From JBCBSZ01 sp039818945 (GTDB lineage Bacteria; Actinomycetota; Acidimicrobiia; Acidimicrobiales; Poriferisodalaceae): a stretch of DNA of 64,000 nucleotides. A model generated the notes under the pieces. The model was not told the origin of the DNA and made no database searches. It saw nothing but the letters and a program-made list of their open reading frames with translations. Shown in pieces: positions 26,349 through 35,600 of the stretch. The stretch is from NCBI GenBank assembly GCA_039818945.1, contig JBCBSZ010000022.1, forward strand, positions 3,234 through 67,233, in the 5' to 3' direction. Numbering within the stretch: the stretch's first letter is position 1; each line of letters starts with the position of its first letter. Both the position numbers and the translations under genes were made by a program.

Positions 26349-26933
26349 TCAGGCGACCCGATGCAGGGGGACCTGCAGCTGGTACGGGCGGCGCTCGGGG
26401 AGGTCGAACGGGGTGCCGTCGACGTGCTTCGCGCCCATGAACAGCAGCCCGGAGTGGAAGTAGATGAGGTCGTGGTCGGTGAGGATCTGGCCGGCCTCGA
26501 TGTCGAACAGCGGGAACGACCTGCCCAGGATGTCCTGCTTCGTCTGCGGGACGAACGTGTCCAGGTCGGGCGGCAGCGCGGCGTTGAGCATCGCGGCGGC
26601 CTCGTCGCTCAGCGGGGTGACGCCGAAGCCGGAGTCGAGCACGTAGTCGATCACGTACGCCCCGTCGGCGATCGGGTGCGGGTCGCCCCACACCAGGTGG
26701 CCCCGGAACTCGAAGGCCATCAGCGGGACCTTGCCGTAGTCGTCGACGTACATCGTGATCGTGCCGGTGAAGGTGTCGTCGGCCTCGTAGACGAAGTCGC
26801 GGGTGAGCCGGGTCGGCTCGATGACGCCGGTGCCGGCCCGGTCCTCGGTCGGGCGGAGCTCGATGCTGAGGCTGGTCCAGGTGCCGACGGCGAAGGCCTT
26901 GACGTCGTCGAGGGTGCGGGGGTCGGTGCTCAT
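26349..26933 (-). CDS. Conserved protein of unknown function (beta-barrel-like)
   Basis: A 194-aa cytoplasmic protein. The alternating pattern (AVGTWTSLSIELRP, YEADDTFTGTITMYVDD, MAFEFRGHLVW, AYVIDYVLDSGFGVTP) suggests a beta-barrel, perhaps calycin-like. I do not recognise the family. An SD-like AAAGGA lies 7 nt before the ATG. A 23-bp imperfect palindrome lies about 25-47 bp upstream, suggesting control by a TetR-type repressor not encoded next to it. Confidence 0.68.
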   Translation of the reverse strand: MSTDPRTLDDVKAFAVGTWTSLSIELRPTEDRAGTGVIEPTRLTRDFVYEADDTFTGTITMYVDDYGKVPLMAFEFRGHLVWGDPHPIADGAYVIDYVLDSGFGVTPLSDEAAAMLNAALPPDLDTFVPQTKQDILGRSFPLFDIEAGQILTDHDLIYFHSGLLFMGAKHVDGTPFDLPERRPYQLQVPLHRVA

Positions 26934-26957
26934 GACGGGTCCTTTGATGAGACGATG

Positions 26958-26980
26958 TGTCCCGTACACTAAGCGAGACA
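26958..26980. promoter_or_regulatory. Imperfect palindrome upstream of the 26933 gene
   Basis: TGTCCCG (26958-26964) and CGAGACA (26974-26980) are complementary in 6 of 7 positions around a 9-nt spacer. This is the size of a TetR-family operator. Confidence 0.45.
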
Positions 26981-27037
26981 GTCCGACTCGTCAATGTCGA
27001 GTCGAAGTGTCTCGCCCCCACCAGCGCCGGTGCCGGG

Positions 27038-27961
27038 TCAGCCGGCGAGCCTCTCCTGGATCCAGCCGACCCAGTCCGCCATCACCTGGTCGCGGTTCGT
27101 CTCGTTGAGGAGCTCGTGGCGGGCGCCCTCGTACATCATCACGGTGAGGTCCAGCCCGAGCGCGCGGTAGCGGTCGACGAGCACGCCGGTCGTCGCGCCC
27201 ATGCCACCCGCCGGGTCCTGGTCGCCGCTGGAGATCAGGATGGGCAGGTCGGTGGGGAGGCGGCCTTCGTGCTCGGGCCGCCAGATCTCCTCCATGCCGA
27301 CGACGAAGGCCCGCACGAACTCGTTGGAGAACTCGAACGAGCCCGACCACGGGTCGTCGACGTAGGCCTGGACCTCGGCCTGGTCCCGGCTGAGCCACTC
27401 GAAGCCGGTGGCGTCGGGACCGTCGAAGGGCTCGTTGAAGGCCACGAACATGCCGCCGAAGGTCTGCGAGCCCGCCGTGGGCCCGTTGGCCTCGATCTCG
27501 GCGTCGATGGCGGCCAGCAGCGGCTCGGTCTCGCCGAGGGTGCCGAACGAGCCGCTGAGGATCGCCGCTGCGACACGGGAGGCCTCGGTCTGGAGGTACT
27601 GCTGGACGACGATCGACCCCATCGAGTGCCCGAGGACGACGATCGGGAGGCCGGGATGGGTCTCCTCGATCATGCCGGTGAGGTGGACGAAGGCGTCGAC
27701 GATGGCGCTCCACCCGTCGGGCCCGGTCTGGCCGGCCCGTTCGATGCTGCCGGCGGTGAGGCCGTGGCCGCGGTGGTCGGGGGCGCACACCGCCATCCCG
27801 GCGTCGGTGAGCGCCTGTGCGAAGCGCTCGTAGCGGGCGCCGTGCTCGACGGCGCCGTGGGCGATCTGCACCACGGCGTTCGGTTCGGCGTCCGGCGCCC
27901 AGATGCGGACGACGACCTCCTGGCCGTCACGGTCGTCGAAGCGCAGCTCGTCGGTCTTCAT
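27038..27961 (-). CDS. Alpha/beta hydrolase (monoacylglycerol lipase-like)
   Basis: A 307-aa hydrolase of the lysophospholipase/monoacylglycerol lipase group. It has the oxyanion motif QIAHGAVEHGARYERFA, the region CAPDHRGHGLTAG, the nucleophile elbow VVLGHSMGSIVVQQYL (Ser), an Asp in LISSGDQDPAGGMG and a His in YEGARHELLNET. ATG 27961 follows GGGGGGA by 4 nt. It is convergent to nothing and lies upstream of the tRNA. Confidence 0.9.
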   Translation of the reverse strand: MKTDELRFDDRDGQEVVVRIWAPDAEPNAVVQIAHGAVEHGARYERFAQALTDAGMAVCAPDHRGHGLTAGSIERAGQTGPDGWSAIVDAFVHLTGMIEETHPGLPIVVLGHSMGSIVVQQYLQTEASRVAAAILSGSFGTLGETEPLLAAIDAEIEANGPTAGSQTFGGMFVAFNEPFDGPDATGFEWLSRDQAEVQAYVDDPWSGSFEFSNEFVRAFVVGMEEIWRPEHEGRLPTDLPILISSGDQDPAGGMGATTGVLVDRYRALGLDLTVMMYEGARHELLNETNRDQVMADWVGWIQERLAG

Positions 27962-28048
27962 CGGTCCCCCCTGGTTCGAGTCGGCTGCGGCCGAGCCGGC
28001 CGCCCCGGTCGCATCATGCTCACAGCGGCCCCGTGCGGGTAGGGCCGG

Positions 28049-28077
28049 TTGTCGCTCCGTGGGAACGCCGGTACCAT
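28049..28077 (+). promoter_or_regulatory. Promoter of the initiator tRNA gene
   Basis: TTGTCG (28049-28054) and TACCAT (28072-28077) are separated by 17 bp, close to sigma-70 consensus spacing, with the tRNA starting 11 nt downstream. Confidence 0.6.
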
Positions 28078-28088
28078 GGTCGATCCGC

Positions 28089-28165
<77 letters not shown>

Positions 28166-28167
28166 CA

Positions 28168-28204
28168 GAAGCCCTGGTCAGCCGGTCCCGGCGGCCAGGG
28201 CTTC
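28168..28204 (+). terminator. Hairpin terminator after the tRNA
   Basis: GAAGCCCTGG (28168-28177) pairs perfectly with CCAGGGCTTC (28195-28204) over a 17-nt loop, three bases after the CCA end. It is element-borne. The following T content is low, so termination efficiency is uncertain. Confidence 0.65.
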
Positions 28205-28221
28205 GTCGTTCAGTGGCCCAG

Positions 28222-28242
28222 CTTCTAACGGATCTTCCAACG
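28222..28242. repeat. Arm-type integrase sites, attL side
   Basis: CTTCTAACG (28222-28230) and CTTCCAACG (28234-28242) are tandem with a 12-bp period and followed by GGAC. The same arrangement occurs at 40039-40059 near attR. Confidence 0.65.
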
Positions 28243-28303
28243 GACGGCGAAGATCGCGGACGTCACGGTGCGGCGGTGGCAGTACGGCGATCCGAGGAGG
28301 AGG

Positions 28304-29413
28304 TCATCTGTCGATGATCGCAACGGTCACCGCAAGGCCCTCCTGGGTGCTCCCGGCGGCGAGATCGGACTCGAGGCCTCGGGGGTTCGACAAGCGTCCC
28401 TCGTGGTCAATCACGATGCAGACGAGATGGCGAGCGTTTGGGTGAACCGCGTAGCGCTTGGCATCGATCGTTAGCTCCTCACCGATTGTCTTCGATGTGT
28501 GTGAGTCGCGGCAGTGCTTCAGTTCAATCGCGACACTGAAGTCGGGCAGAACGAAGTCGACACGGCTCGCACCGCCTGCGTATTCGGGCACGTAGTCCTC
28601 TGGCCTGACGTCCTCGAAGAAGATACGGAGCAGGCTGCGAAAGAGATCTTGGTCGTCGTACTCATCGTTGAACTCCATCCCTGCGCGACCGCCGTGCCGC
28701 TTCGCCATCTCGCGCTGCACATAGAGCAGTCGCTCACCCAGCCGCCGGATCACCTCCACAGCATCGACCTTTCCCCCGGCGAAGTCCAGCTTCCCAGCTG
28801 AGGTCAGAGTCTCAAGTCGACCCGAGACGAGCAGAACGAACAGCGCCGCGAGCCTCTCCACCTTCTCTGTCACTGACCTGTCGATCGCTCCAAAATCACC
28901 CTCGTCGAGCTTTGACGCCTCGTCCGGGCCGTCCAGTGCGTACCTTCTTCGCAGACCATTGACCTGCAACAGGGTAGACATTCGGGGATGAGTTGCGTAC
29001 TGGTCGCCGTACTCGGCCTTGATAAGGTCGTCCAGATTGTGCCGGCTGGATTCGGGAGCAGTGCCCGGCGGGTTCTTACCTGTTAGGTGGCGGTAGCGGG
29101 CAGCAATCGCTTCGAATCCGTACTGCGCCCGAGACATGTTCCAATGCACATACTGCGTTCCGGAGCTCGACTGCAGATGAGCGAGGAACCGTTCCAGGAG
29201 GTCTGCCTCGGCCTTTTGGGACGCAGGATCGTCTCGTGACTCAGTGCGAGTGAACAGTTGAGTTGTCTGACTATCCAGGTTGTGTATCGCGATCGCGCCG
29301 ACGGCCGGTGGTCGAGCGGTAGCGTTGTGGAGATTCTCACACGCATAGTGAACGACGTCGATCGAGTCGCCGCGCTCATGTCCCGATCGAAGCGCTGAAA
29401 CTGCTGCGTCCAT
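28304..29413 (-). CDS. Two-domain protein: RNase H-like N-domain and PD-(D/E)xK nuclease
   Basis: A 369-aa protein. The C-terminal 110 residues form a restriction-endonuclease fold: Asp286 in SRVDFVLPDFS, then ELK at 297-299 in VAIELKHCRD, then IGEELTIDAKRYAVHP and LVCIVIDHEGRL. The N-terminal 150 residues (AVGAIAIHNLDSQTTQLFT, EADLLERFLAHL, YVHWNMSRAQYGFEAIAARY, HNLDDLIKAEYGDQYATHPR) look like a DnaQ/RNase H-type fold, although its catalytic acids are not all clear. A helical linker joins them. ATG 29413 follows TAGGCT by 7 nt; the TAG is the stop codon of the phosphatase gene. It is the likely effector of the cassette. Substrate unknown. Confidence 0.72.
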   Translation of the reverse strand: MDAAVSALRSGHERGDSIDVVHYACENLHNATARPPAVGAIAIHNLDSQTTQLFTRTESRDDPASQKAEADLLERFLAHLQSSSGTQYVHWNMSRAQYGFEAIAARYRHLTGKNPPGTAPESSRHNLDDLIKAEYGDQYATHPRMSTLLQVNGLRRRYALDGPDEASKLDEGDFGAIDRSVTEKVERLAALFVLLVSGRLETLTSAGKLDFAGGKVDAVEVIRRLGERLLYVQREMAKRHGGRAGMEFNDEYDDQDLFRSLLRIFFEDVRPEDYVPEYAGGASRVDFVLPDFSVAIELKHCRDSHTSKTIGEELTIDAKRYAVHPNARHLVCIVIDHEGRLSNPRGLESDLAAGSTQEGLAVTVAIIDR

Positions 29414-29423
29414 GGTCAGCAGC

Positions 29424-30020
29424 CTAGTTGCTGATGAACTCGCGCTCGGGTAGGAGTAGCGCGGAGAGACGTCCGTCCGGGCGGCTGCCACACCCCGTAT
29501 CAAGGTAAGCGCATCCGTTCACAATTCTTGGACTTGCGTCGTCCTGCTGATGGTGACCGACGATCAGAAGAGCGACATCCTCGAGAGTCTCAAGGTCGGC
29601 CGGCCTCGAGTGGACAGCCAAGACTCCGTCTCGGCTCCATGAACCGGAGAGAGTCGCAAAGAACTCGACCTCCTCGGCGGTGGCGCTAGCGCGGACCGCT
29701 TGTCCAACGTCGCCGACCACTTCAGGCACCCAAGATCTAACTGTTGCGGACCCGCCCATGAGGAGGAATGCCGCAGCTCGACTGCCTTGTAGAACCTCAT
29801 TGAAGGCGGCGTCGTGGTTGCCTCGGAGGAAGGTTGTCGATCGAGGGTGTGTGTCCCTTAACTGGATGAGATGCTGGACGACGGCGCGACTCTGAGGGCC
29901 ACGATTGACGTAGTCGCCGAGGAAGACAAGCTCTCGATCCATTAGGCGAGGCTCGTCCAACATCTGCCTTAGGAGGTCGTGTCCGCCGTGGATATCGCCT
30001 ATAAACGCAACCGGCCGCAT
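29424..30020 (-). CDS. PP2A-like metallophosphatase (PrpE/ApaH type)
   Basis: A 198-aa calcineurin-like phosphoesterase with all metal motifs: GDIHGG (Asp9, His11), LGDYVNRGP (Asp36), RGNHD (Asn68, His69), VHSRP and VGHHQ. It is short, as bacterial Ser/Thr phosphatases and Ap4A hydrolases are. ATG 30020 follows TAGGAT by 6 nt; the TAG is the nucleotidyltransferase stop codon. It is the middle gene of a three-gene minus-strand cassette, and could reverse a nucleotidyl or phosphoryl modification made by its neighbour (inference). Confidence 0.82.
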   Translation of the reverse strand: MRPVAFIGDIHGGHDLLRQMLDEPRLMDRELVFLGDYVNRGPQSRAVVQHLIQLRDTHPRSTTFLRGNHDAAFNEVLQGSRAAAFLLMGGSATVRSWVPEVVGDVGQAVRASATAEEVEFFATLSGSWSRDGVLAVHSRPADLETLEDVALLIVGHHQQDDASPRIVNGCAYLDTGCGSRPDGRLSALLLPEREFISN

Positions 30021-30029
30021 CGTTGGATC

Positions 30030-30794
30030 CTACAAGACTGGGATCTGGGTCGAAGCGTAGTCTAGCTCGCTAGGGTCGTCGGCTATTGCGTGTAGGCATA
30101 GAGCGTGCAGTTCTGGGTCGATGGTCTCTGTCCGAACTGCCATGGCCTCAAGGCTGCCGTACGGATTGTCTTGGAGGATTCCAACGAGGTCAGCGAGCAA
30201 CTCCCTGGACTCGACTATGGTCTGCCACTCGGGCGTGGGCGTCGAGCTCAATCTCGTCAAGACACTCCAGGTGTGCCCCGAGGAGTCGGCAGCCGTGGCG
30301 GCCTGCTTCAGATTGAACGTCCCGGTACCGGCTTCGAATGCCGCGGCATACAGCGCCGTCCGGAGAAGGAAACGGGCAACGCGGGAGAGCCCGCGTGTGA
30401 CCGTCAGGAATTCGTCTCCGTCGACGTCCAGGACTGCGGAGAGAATACGAAGGCGATCGATCGCGTACCGAGGATCCGGTCCAGGATGGGCGTCTAGTGC
30501 CAGGCGGAGAACCGAACTCGGGTCGAAGATGTAGATGCCTTCGGTGTGCAGGTGCCAGGTGAACAGGCTGCGGCGTCGAACCATGGATTTGACAACATCT
30601 GGGGTGTAGCTGACGATCGTTAACTCGTCGCGGACGGCAGTCCCCGGCCGGTTTGACACCAACTGCAGCACGTCGACATCCGAGTCCGCCCCAGCATCGC
30701 CCCTGGCGCAACTCCCAAACAGCATGGCTGCTATCGCATCGTCCCTCGTGAGACCAACGATCCTCTCGATGAGACTCGCACTCGGCCCAGACAT
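30030..30794 (-). CDS. Nucleotidyltransferase-domain protein (MNT-like)
   Basis: A 254-aa protein. The N-terminal polymerase-beta-like core has GSCARGDAGADSDVDVL with Ser28 and the two metal-binding acids Asp39 and Asp41. The C-terminal half is helical (SRVARFLLRTALYAAAFEAG, WQTIVESRELLADLVGILQ), as in MNT/HEPN-related or aminoglycoside-type nucleotidyltransferases. It may AMPylate or otherwise nucleotidylate a protein, tRNA or small molecule. It is the first gene of the cassette with the phosphatase and nuclease. The start ATG 30794 has GACACT 6 nt upstream. Confidence 0.75.
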   Translation of the reverse strand: MSGPSASLIERIVGLTRDDAIAAMLFGSCARGDAGADSDVDVLQLVSNRPGTAVRDELTIVSYTPDVVKSMVRRRSLFTWHLHTEGIYIFDPSSVLRLALDAHPGPDPRYAIDRLRILSAVLDVDGDEFLTVTRGLSRVARFLLRTALYAAAFEAGTGTFNLKQAATAADSSGHTWSVLTRLSSTPTPEWQTIVESRELLADLVGILQDNPYGSLEAMAVRTETIDPELHALCLHAIADDPSELDYASTQIPVL

Positions 30795-30911
30795 GCATCG
30801 AGTGTCCCACGGCGGGGCAGAGTGACTGTAGACACTTCAGTAACTGGTCGTCGTGCGACTCCGGCGGCGCCGGTAGTCGACCGGGGTCTGCATCGCCCAC
30901 CCATCTGTGAG

Positions 30912-31913
30912 CTAGCCGAGAGCGCCGAAGACCGCAGCGCCGAACGTCGCGGCAGCTTCGGCCTGCATTCCGGGCATGACGTGCTGGTAGACCGTCATGG
31001 TGAAGGAGGGGCTGGAGTGGCCGAGCCGTTCGCTGACCACCTTCACCGGGATCCCCTGCCGGAGCAGAATCGTTGCGTGGGTGTGGCGGAGATCGTGGAG
31101 GCGGATCCTCGGGACGTCGAGGTGTGCGACTGTGCGTTGAGAGGTTTGAGTGATGAGGTCCGGATGGATCGGCGCGCCGTCCTCCTTCGCGAAGACGTAG
31201 GTGTCCTCACCACGACGTCCCGTCGCCAACCGGGTCTCGAGCTGGAGGCGGCGGTGGCGGCGGAGCTGGGCAACCGTGTGCTCGTCAAGGTCGATCGTCC
31301 GTCGGCTGGTGTCCGTCTTGAGGTCGCCTTCGACCAGTTCGTACTGCACTGAGACGATCTGCTGGCTGACGGTCAGCCGAGCGGCGTCGAGGTCGACGTT
31401 GCGCCAGGGCAGGCCCGCCAGCTCGCCTCGACGCATGCCGGTCGTCGCGGCGAGCAGGTAGAGCGCAGACAGCTCGTGCTCAGCCATCGCGTCGAGGAAC
31501 AGCCTCAGCTCCTCGCTAGTCCAGACGCTCATCGACCGCCCGCTCCGGCTGATCGCTGGCGGGTCGGCGAGGTCAGCAACGTTGCGGATCACGGTGCCCT
31601 TCCGTGCCGCGTCGGTCAGGGCGCTCTGGATCGTCGCGTGGACGTTGCGCACGGTCTTCGCCGACAGGCCACCCCCAGCTCCGTTGCGCTTCCCGTCGGT
31701 CAGCAGCTTGACGTACAGCTCGTCCAGGTCCTCCGGCTGGAGCTTCTGCAGCGGGATGCGGCCGACGTACGGCTCGATGTGGAGCTTGATGTTCCGCTCG
31801 TAGGCGTTCGCCGTCGACGGCTTCACCCGCGTCCGCTTCGACGGCAGCCAACGCTCGAGGAGGTAGTCGCCCAGGGTGATCCGCTCGGGAGCGCGGTAGT
31901 CGCCGTCGTGCAT
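30912..31913 (-). CDS. Tyrosine integrase (catalytic part, from internal ATG)
   Basis: A 333-aa product comprising the core-binding SAM-like domain (residues 10-110, TLGDYLLERWLPSKR) and the catalytic domain. The catalytic residues are Arg161 in TTGMRRGELAG, Lys199, His273 and Arg276 in LHDLRHTHA, His299 in LGHSSPS and Tyr309 in MTVYQHV. The natural reading frame continues upstream for another 50 codons encoding the arm-binding domain, but an amber codon at 31941-31943 separates them (next entry). It sits in the standard position near attL. It may be inactive, or work from this ATG without arm binding. Confidence 0.85.
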   Translation of the reverse strand: MHDGDYRAPERITLGDYLLERWLPSKRTRVKPSTANAYERNIKLHIEPYVGRIPLQKLQPEDLDELYVKLLTDGKRNGAGGGLSAKTVRNVHATIQSALTDAARKGTVIRNVADLADPPAISRSGRSMSVWTSEELRLFLDAMAEHELSALYLLAATTGMRRGELAGLPWRNVDLDAARLTVSQQIVSVQYELVEGDLKTDTSRRTIDLDEHTVAQLRRHRRLQLETRLATGRRGEDTYVFAKEDGAPIHPDLITQTSQRTVAHLDVPRIRLHDLRHTHATILLRQGIPVKVVSERLGHSSPSFTMTVYQHVMPGMQAEAAATFGAAVFGALG

Positions 31914-32066
31914 CCGCTTGACCAGCTCAGCGACCAGCTTCTAGGCACCCTTCCGCGTCTCGCCGGCCGCATGCCACCGATGCCGGCTCTTGCCGGTCTC
32001 CGAGTCCACACCCTCGTAGATCACCGCGTAGTAGCGGTTGCCCTTCTTGGCGACGTGCCCCCTCAC
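31914..32066 (-). pseudogene. Integrase N-terminal arm-binding domain, cut off by an amber codon
   Basis: From GTG 32066 (after GAGGGGG at 6 nt) the frame reads MRGHVAKKGNRYYAVIYEGV, then DSETGKSRHRWHAAGETRKGA, TAG, KLVAELVKR, and runs into the integrase at ATG 31913. This is the three-stranded arm-type DNA-binding domain of phage-like integrases, in which the position of the stop is normally an acidic residue (GAG to TAG is one change). Either the gene was recently inactivated or the stop is read through. Confidence 0.8.
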
Positions 32067-32203
32067 CGAGCCCCCTCGCGTCGGTCTGCATCATCCACCG
32101 CTCGGACGGAGACCTCAACCCCTTCCGTTGGTGAGATGACGGTCTCGTGACGGTCCTGAGCTGACTGCATCAGATCGAAGGACAGCGCGGCCCCTTGAGG
32201 AGT

Positions 32204-32557
32204 ATGAACGAACCGACGGCCGACTCATCCGACGATCGACGCCCGGCCGAAAGCGCAGACGGCCCTGATCGTCCAGGAGCACCGCCCGACCTCCTCCGGA
32301 TCTCGGAGGCGGCCGCCGTGCTGCGGATCGGACGAACCTGCGCCTACGAGTTGGCCCGCGTCTACCGCGTGACTGAGGGCCATGACGGGCTCCCCGTCGT
32401 CGAGGTCGCCAGTGGCCTCCGCGTCCCTCGCGTGGCGCTGGAGGACCTGATCGGTGCGCCGATCACCTGGCCGATTCCTCAGCTCGCCGAGAGCTATCAG
32501 GCCGCCTCCGTCGACAGCGTGTCCCGCCCCACTGAGCTTCGGCTTCCCCCGGAGTAG
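32204..32557 (+). CDS. Excisionase-like MerR/HTH_17 protein
   Basis: A 117-aa small protein. Residues 35-90 form a winged helix of the excisionase type (LLRISEAAAVLRIGRTCAYELARVY, then VVEVASGLRVPRVALEDLIG). It lies between the integrase and the relaxase, where directionality factors or relaxosome accessory proteins are usual. The ATG is only 1 nt after GAGGAG; a TTG at 32195 is an alternative start. An 81-bp stretch downstream separates it from the relaxase. Confidence 0.75.
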   Translation: MNEPTADSSDDRRPAESADGPDRPGAPPDLLRISEAAAVLRIGRTCAYELARVYRVTEGHDGLPVVEVASGLRVPRVALEDLIGAPITWPIPQLAESYQAASVDSVSRPTELRLPPE

Positions 32558-32654
32558 CCGGAGCCATGGCAGATCTCAGCTTGGTTCCGCGAAGTTCAGA
32601 ACTACGGACAGACGAGTGCACACGCCCTCTCCGGCGGACGCAGAGGACGATGTC

Positions 32655-35600
32655 GTGACTGTCCGAGTCACGACCCTCAAGGGTCGCGACGCTGGCGCGT
32701 ACTACGTCGACGCGTTGCCCGACTACTACCTCGGCCCGAACGAGCCCAGAGGTCGATGGCGGGGAGCCGGGGCGGAACACCTCGACCTCAGCGGTCACGT
32801 GGACGACCGGCAGTTCTTGCGCTTGATGGCCGGACACGTTCCGAACAGCGACCGCGACGAACCCCTCGGCCGCCGCTACAACGACGATTCGGTACGCGGC
32901 TTCGACGCCACCGCATCGGCTCCGAAGTCGGTGTCGGTGCTCTGGGCTCTCGCCGACAGCACGACCCGCACCGAGATCATCTCCGCCCACGACGCCGCGG
33001 TCTGTGTTGTCGTCGACTGGATCGAAGCTCACGCCCACACCCGTCGCCGCACCAACGGCCGTCTCGACATCATCGATGCCGAAGGGCTCGTCGCTGCGAC
33101 GTTCCGCCAGCACACGTCACGATCGCTCGACCCGCAGCTACACACCCATATCGTGCTCGCCAACAAGGTCCTGTCACCCGACGGGCAGTGGCGTGCCCTC
33201 GATGCGCGCACGCTCAAGCTGGACCAGCGCACGCTGTCGGCCGTGTACCACGCCACCCTTCGAAGCGAGCTCACGATCCGCTTGGGCGTCGAGTGGCGCC
33301 CGGTGGAGAACGGCATCGCCGAGATGGCGCACGTCGACGACGATGTGTTGGCTGAGTTCTCCAGCCGAACCGTCGACGTCCGACAACGCCTCGATCGCAA
33401 GCTCGAACGCTTCACCGCTGAGTTCGGCCGCAGTCCGACTCCCCGCGAGCGCTGGAAGCTTGAACGAGAGGCAGTCACCGACAGCCGACCGAGCAAGGCG
33501 ACGCCACCCGACATGGCGCAGCTTCGACGTGAGTGGGCTGACCGAGCCCTGGCCATCGGAGTGACCCGCGGCCAACTCCAGGAAGAGACTCTCAGGCGGT
33601 CAGTCGCCCGGGTACTCGATCGAACCGCTGCCCACGCCGTCGTGGAGAGGGCCGTCGCGTCGCTGTCCGATCGACAATCAAGCTGGCGCCCTGCCGAGGT
33701 CACGAGGGAGGTCGCCGCCTCCCTGCCTGCCGATCTCGGCGGCTCGGCGGCAACGACGCTGAACGCCCTGGAGCTCCTGACCAGGTTCGTGGTGGAGGAG
33801 TCCTGTGTCGACATCTCCCGACCTGTCCGAGCGAATCAACCGCTTCGCCGCGACGGTCGCCCCTACAGCGAGTCGGCCGCTGACCGGGCGCTGACGACCG
33901 CCGCCATCCTCGACCAAGAAGAGCAGATCCTCGCTCGATCGACAGCCCGTCTGGAAGGCGTTCGCCGCGACTCCGCCGCTGCTCCGGCGCGCTCGGCCGT
34001 CGCTCTGACCGGCCCTCAAACCGAGACCGCCGCCGCCGTAGCCAGGTTCGGCGCTCTCATCCTCGTCGTGGGTCCCGCCGGCACCGGCAAGACCACTGCA
34101 TTGGCCCCCGCAGTCGAGCAGCTCCGAAGCGAGGGCAGGACAGTGTTCGGTGCTGCTCCCTCGGCGGTTGCAGCTGAAGTGTTGGCAACCGAGACATCTG
34201 TCGACGCCGACACCCTGGACAAGCTCCTCATCGAACACGGGCTGCGACGCCGCCCCGAGCATCGCTACGACCTCCCGGCCGGAGCGACCGTGATCGTCGA
34301 CGAGGCCGGGATGGTGTCGACGGAGCAGCTCGCTCGACTACTCGCGCTCGCTGATGCTCGGGACTGGCGACTGGTCCTCGTCGGTGACCCGATGCAGTTC
34401 TCGGCGGTCGGTCGAGGCGGCATGTACGAGCTGCTGACCGATTCCTTCGGAGCGATCGAGCTGGACCGCGTGCACCGCTTCGCCAACGAGTGGGAGCGAG
34501 CCGCGTCGCTACAGCTGCGACGAGGCGACCCATCGGTGGTCGATCTCTACGAAGAACATGGGCGTGTCCACGGCGGCCCGGCCGGGCAGGCGATCGCCCT
34601 GGCGATCAACGCCTGGTGGAGCGCTCGGCAGCGAGGCGAGACCGTAGCGCTGAGCGCTCCGAGCAACGAGAGCGCGGCAGCACTGAACCGGGAGGCACAG
34701 CGACTGCGATCGACCGCCGGCGAGATCGACAGCCGAGGAAGTCGTCTGGCTACTCCAGCCCACTGGCTGTTCGTCGGCGACGAGGTGACGACGCGCCGCA
34801 ACGACCGCTCGGCTCGCACCGATCAAGGCCGCATGATCCGCAACCGTGATCGTTGGGTGATCGAGCGCATCCACCGCGACGGCGATCTGGTCGTGAGCGG
34901 GACGACCGGGCAGGTTCGGCTGCCGGCCGAGTACGTGCAGCAACACGTCGATCTCGCCTACGCCCAGACCAGCCATGCGACACAAGGCCGCACCGTCGAC
35001 CGATCGATCCTCGTGCTCGACGGCCCCAGCGACGTCCGGGGTGTCTACGCTCCAATGACCCGAGGTCGTCTCAGCAACGATGCCTACGTCGTGTGCAACG
35101 ACGATGAGATCGCCGCCGATGTCCTCGCCGAAGCCGTGTCCAGGAGCTGGATCGACCGACCAGCGATCGTGCGGCGAGCAGAGCTGGCCGCCGAGGGCTC
35201 ACAGGATGCTCAGACGCTCGGACCCAACGCGCTGCGCTCGCTCTTCGCAGCGCGAGCTGCGGCCTCGCGCAGTCTCGCCACCCAGTTGGCCGTTCTTGAC
35301 CGGCTTCACCGAGAGCTGTCCCGGAAGGAAGAAGCTCAACGAGCAACGGAGAGGCGGTTGTCAGAGGCCAGACAGCGCCTCCAGGCCGCGCAGAGGATGC
35401 TCGCCATGCACGATCGCTTGTTCCGACGCGGTGGCCACGAAGTCGAGATCGCCCGAGCGAAGCGAGATGTTCGAGGGTTGCCCCGAACGATCGCCGAACA
35501 CCTCTCGGCCTTGGACATCATCACCACGGAGATCAGCGTCATCCAGCGGCGGCTCGCCGAAGCGGAGCGACTGGAAGAGGTCAGAGATGCACTCCGCTCC

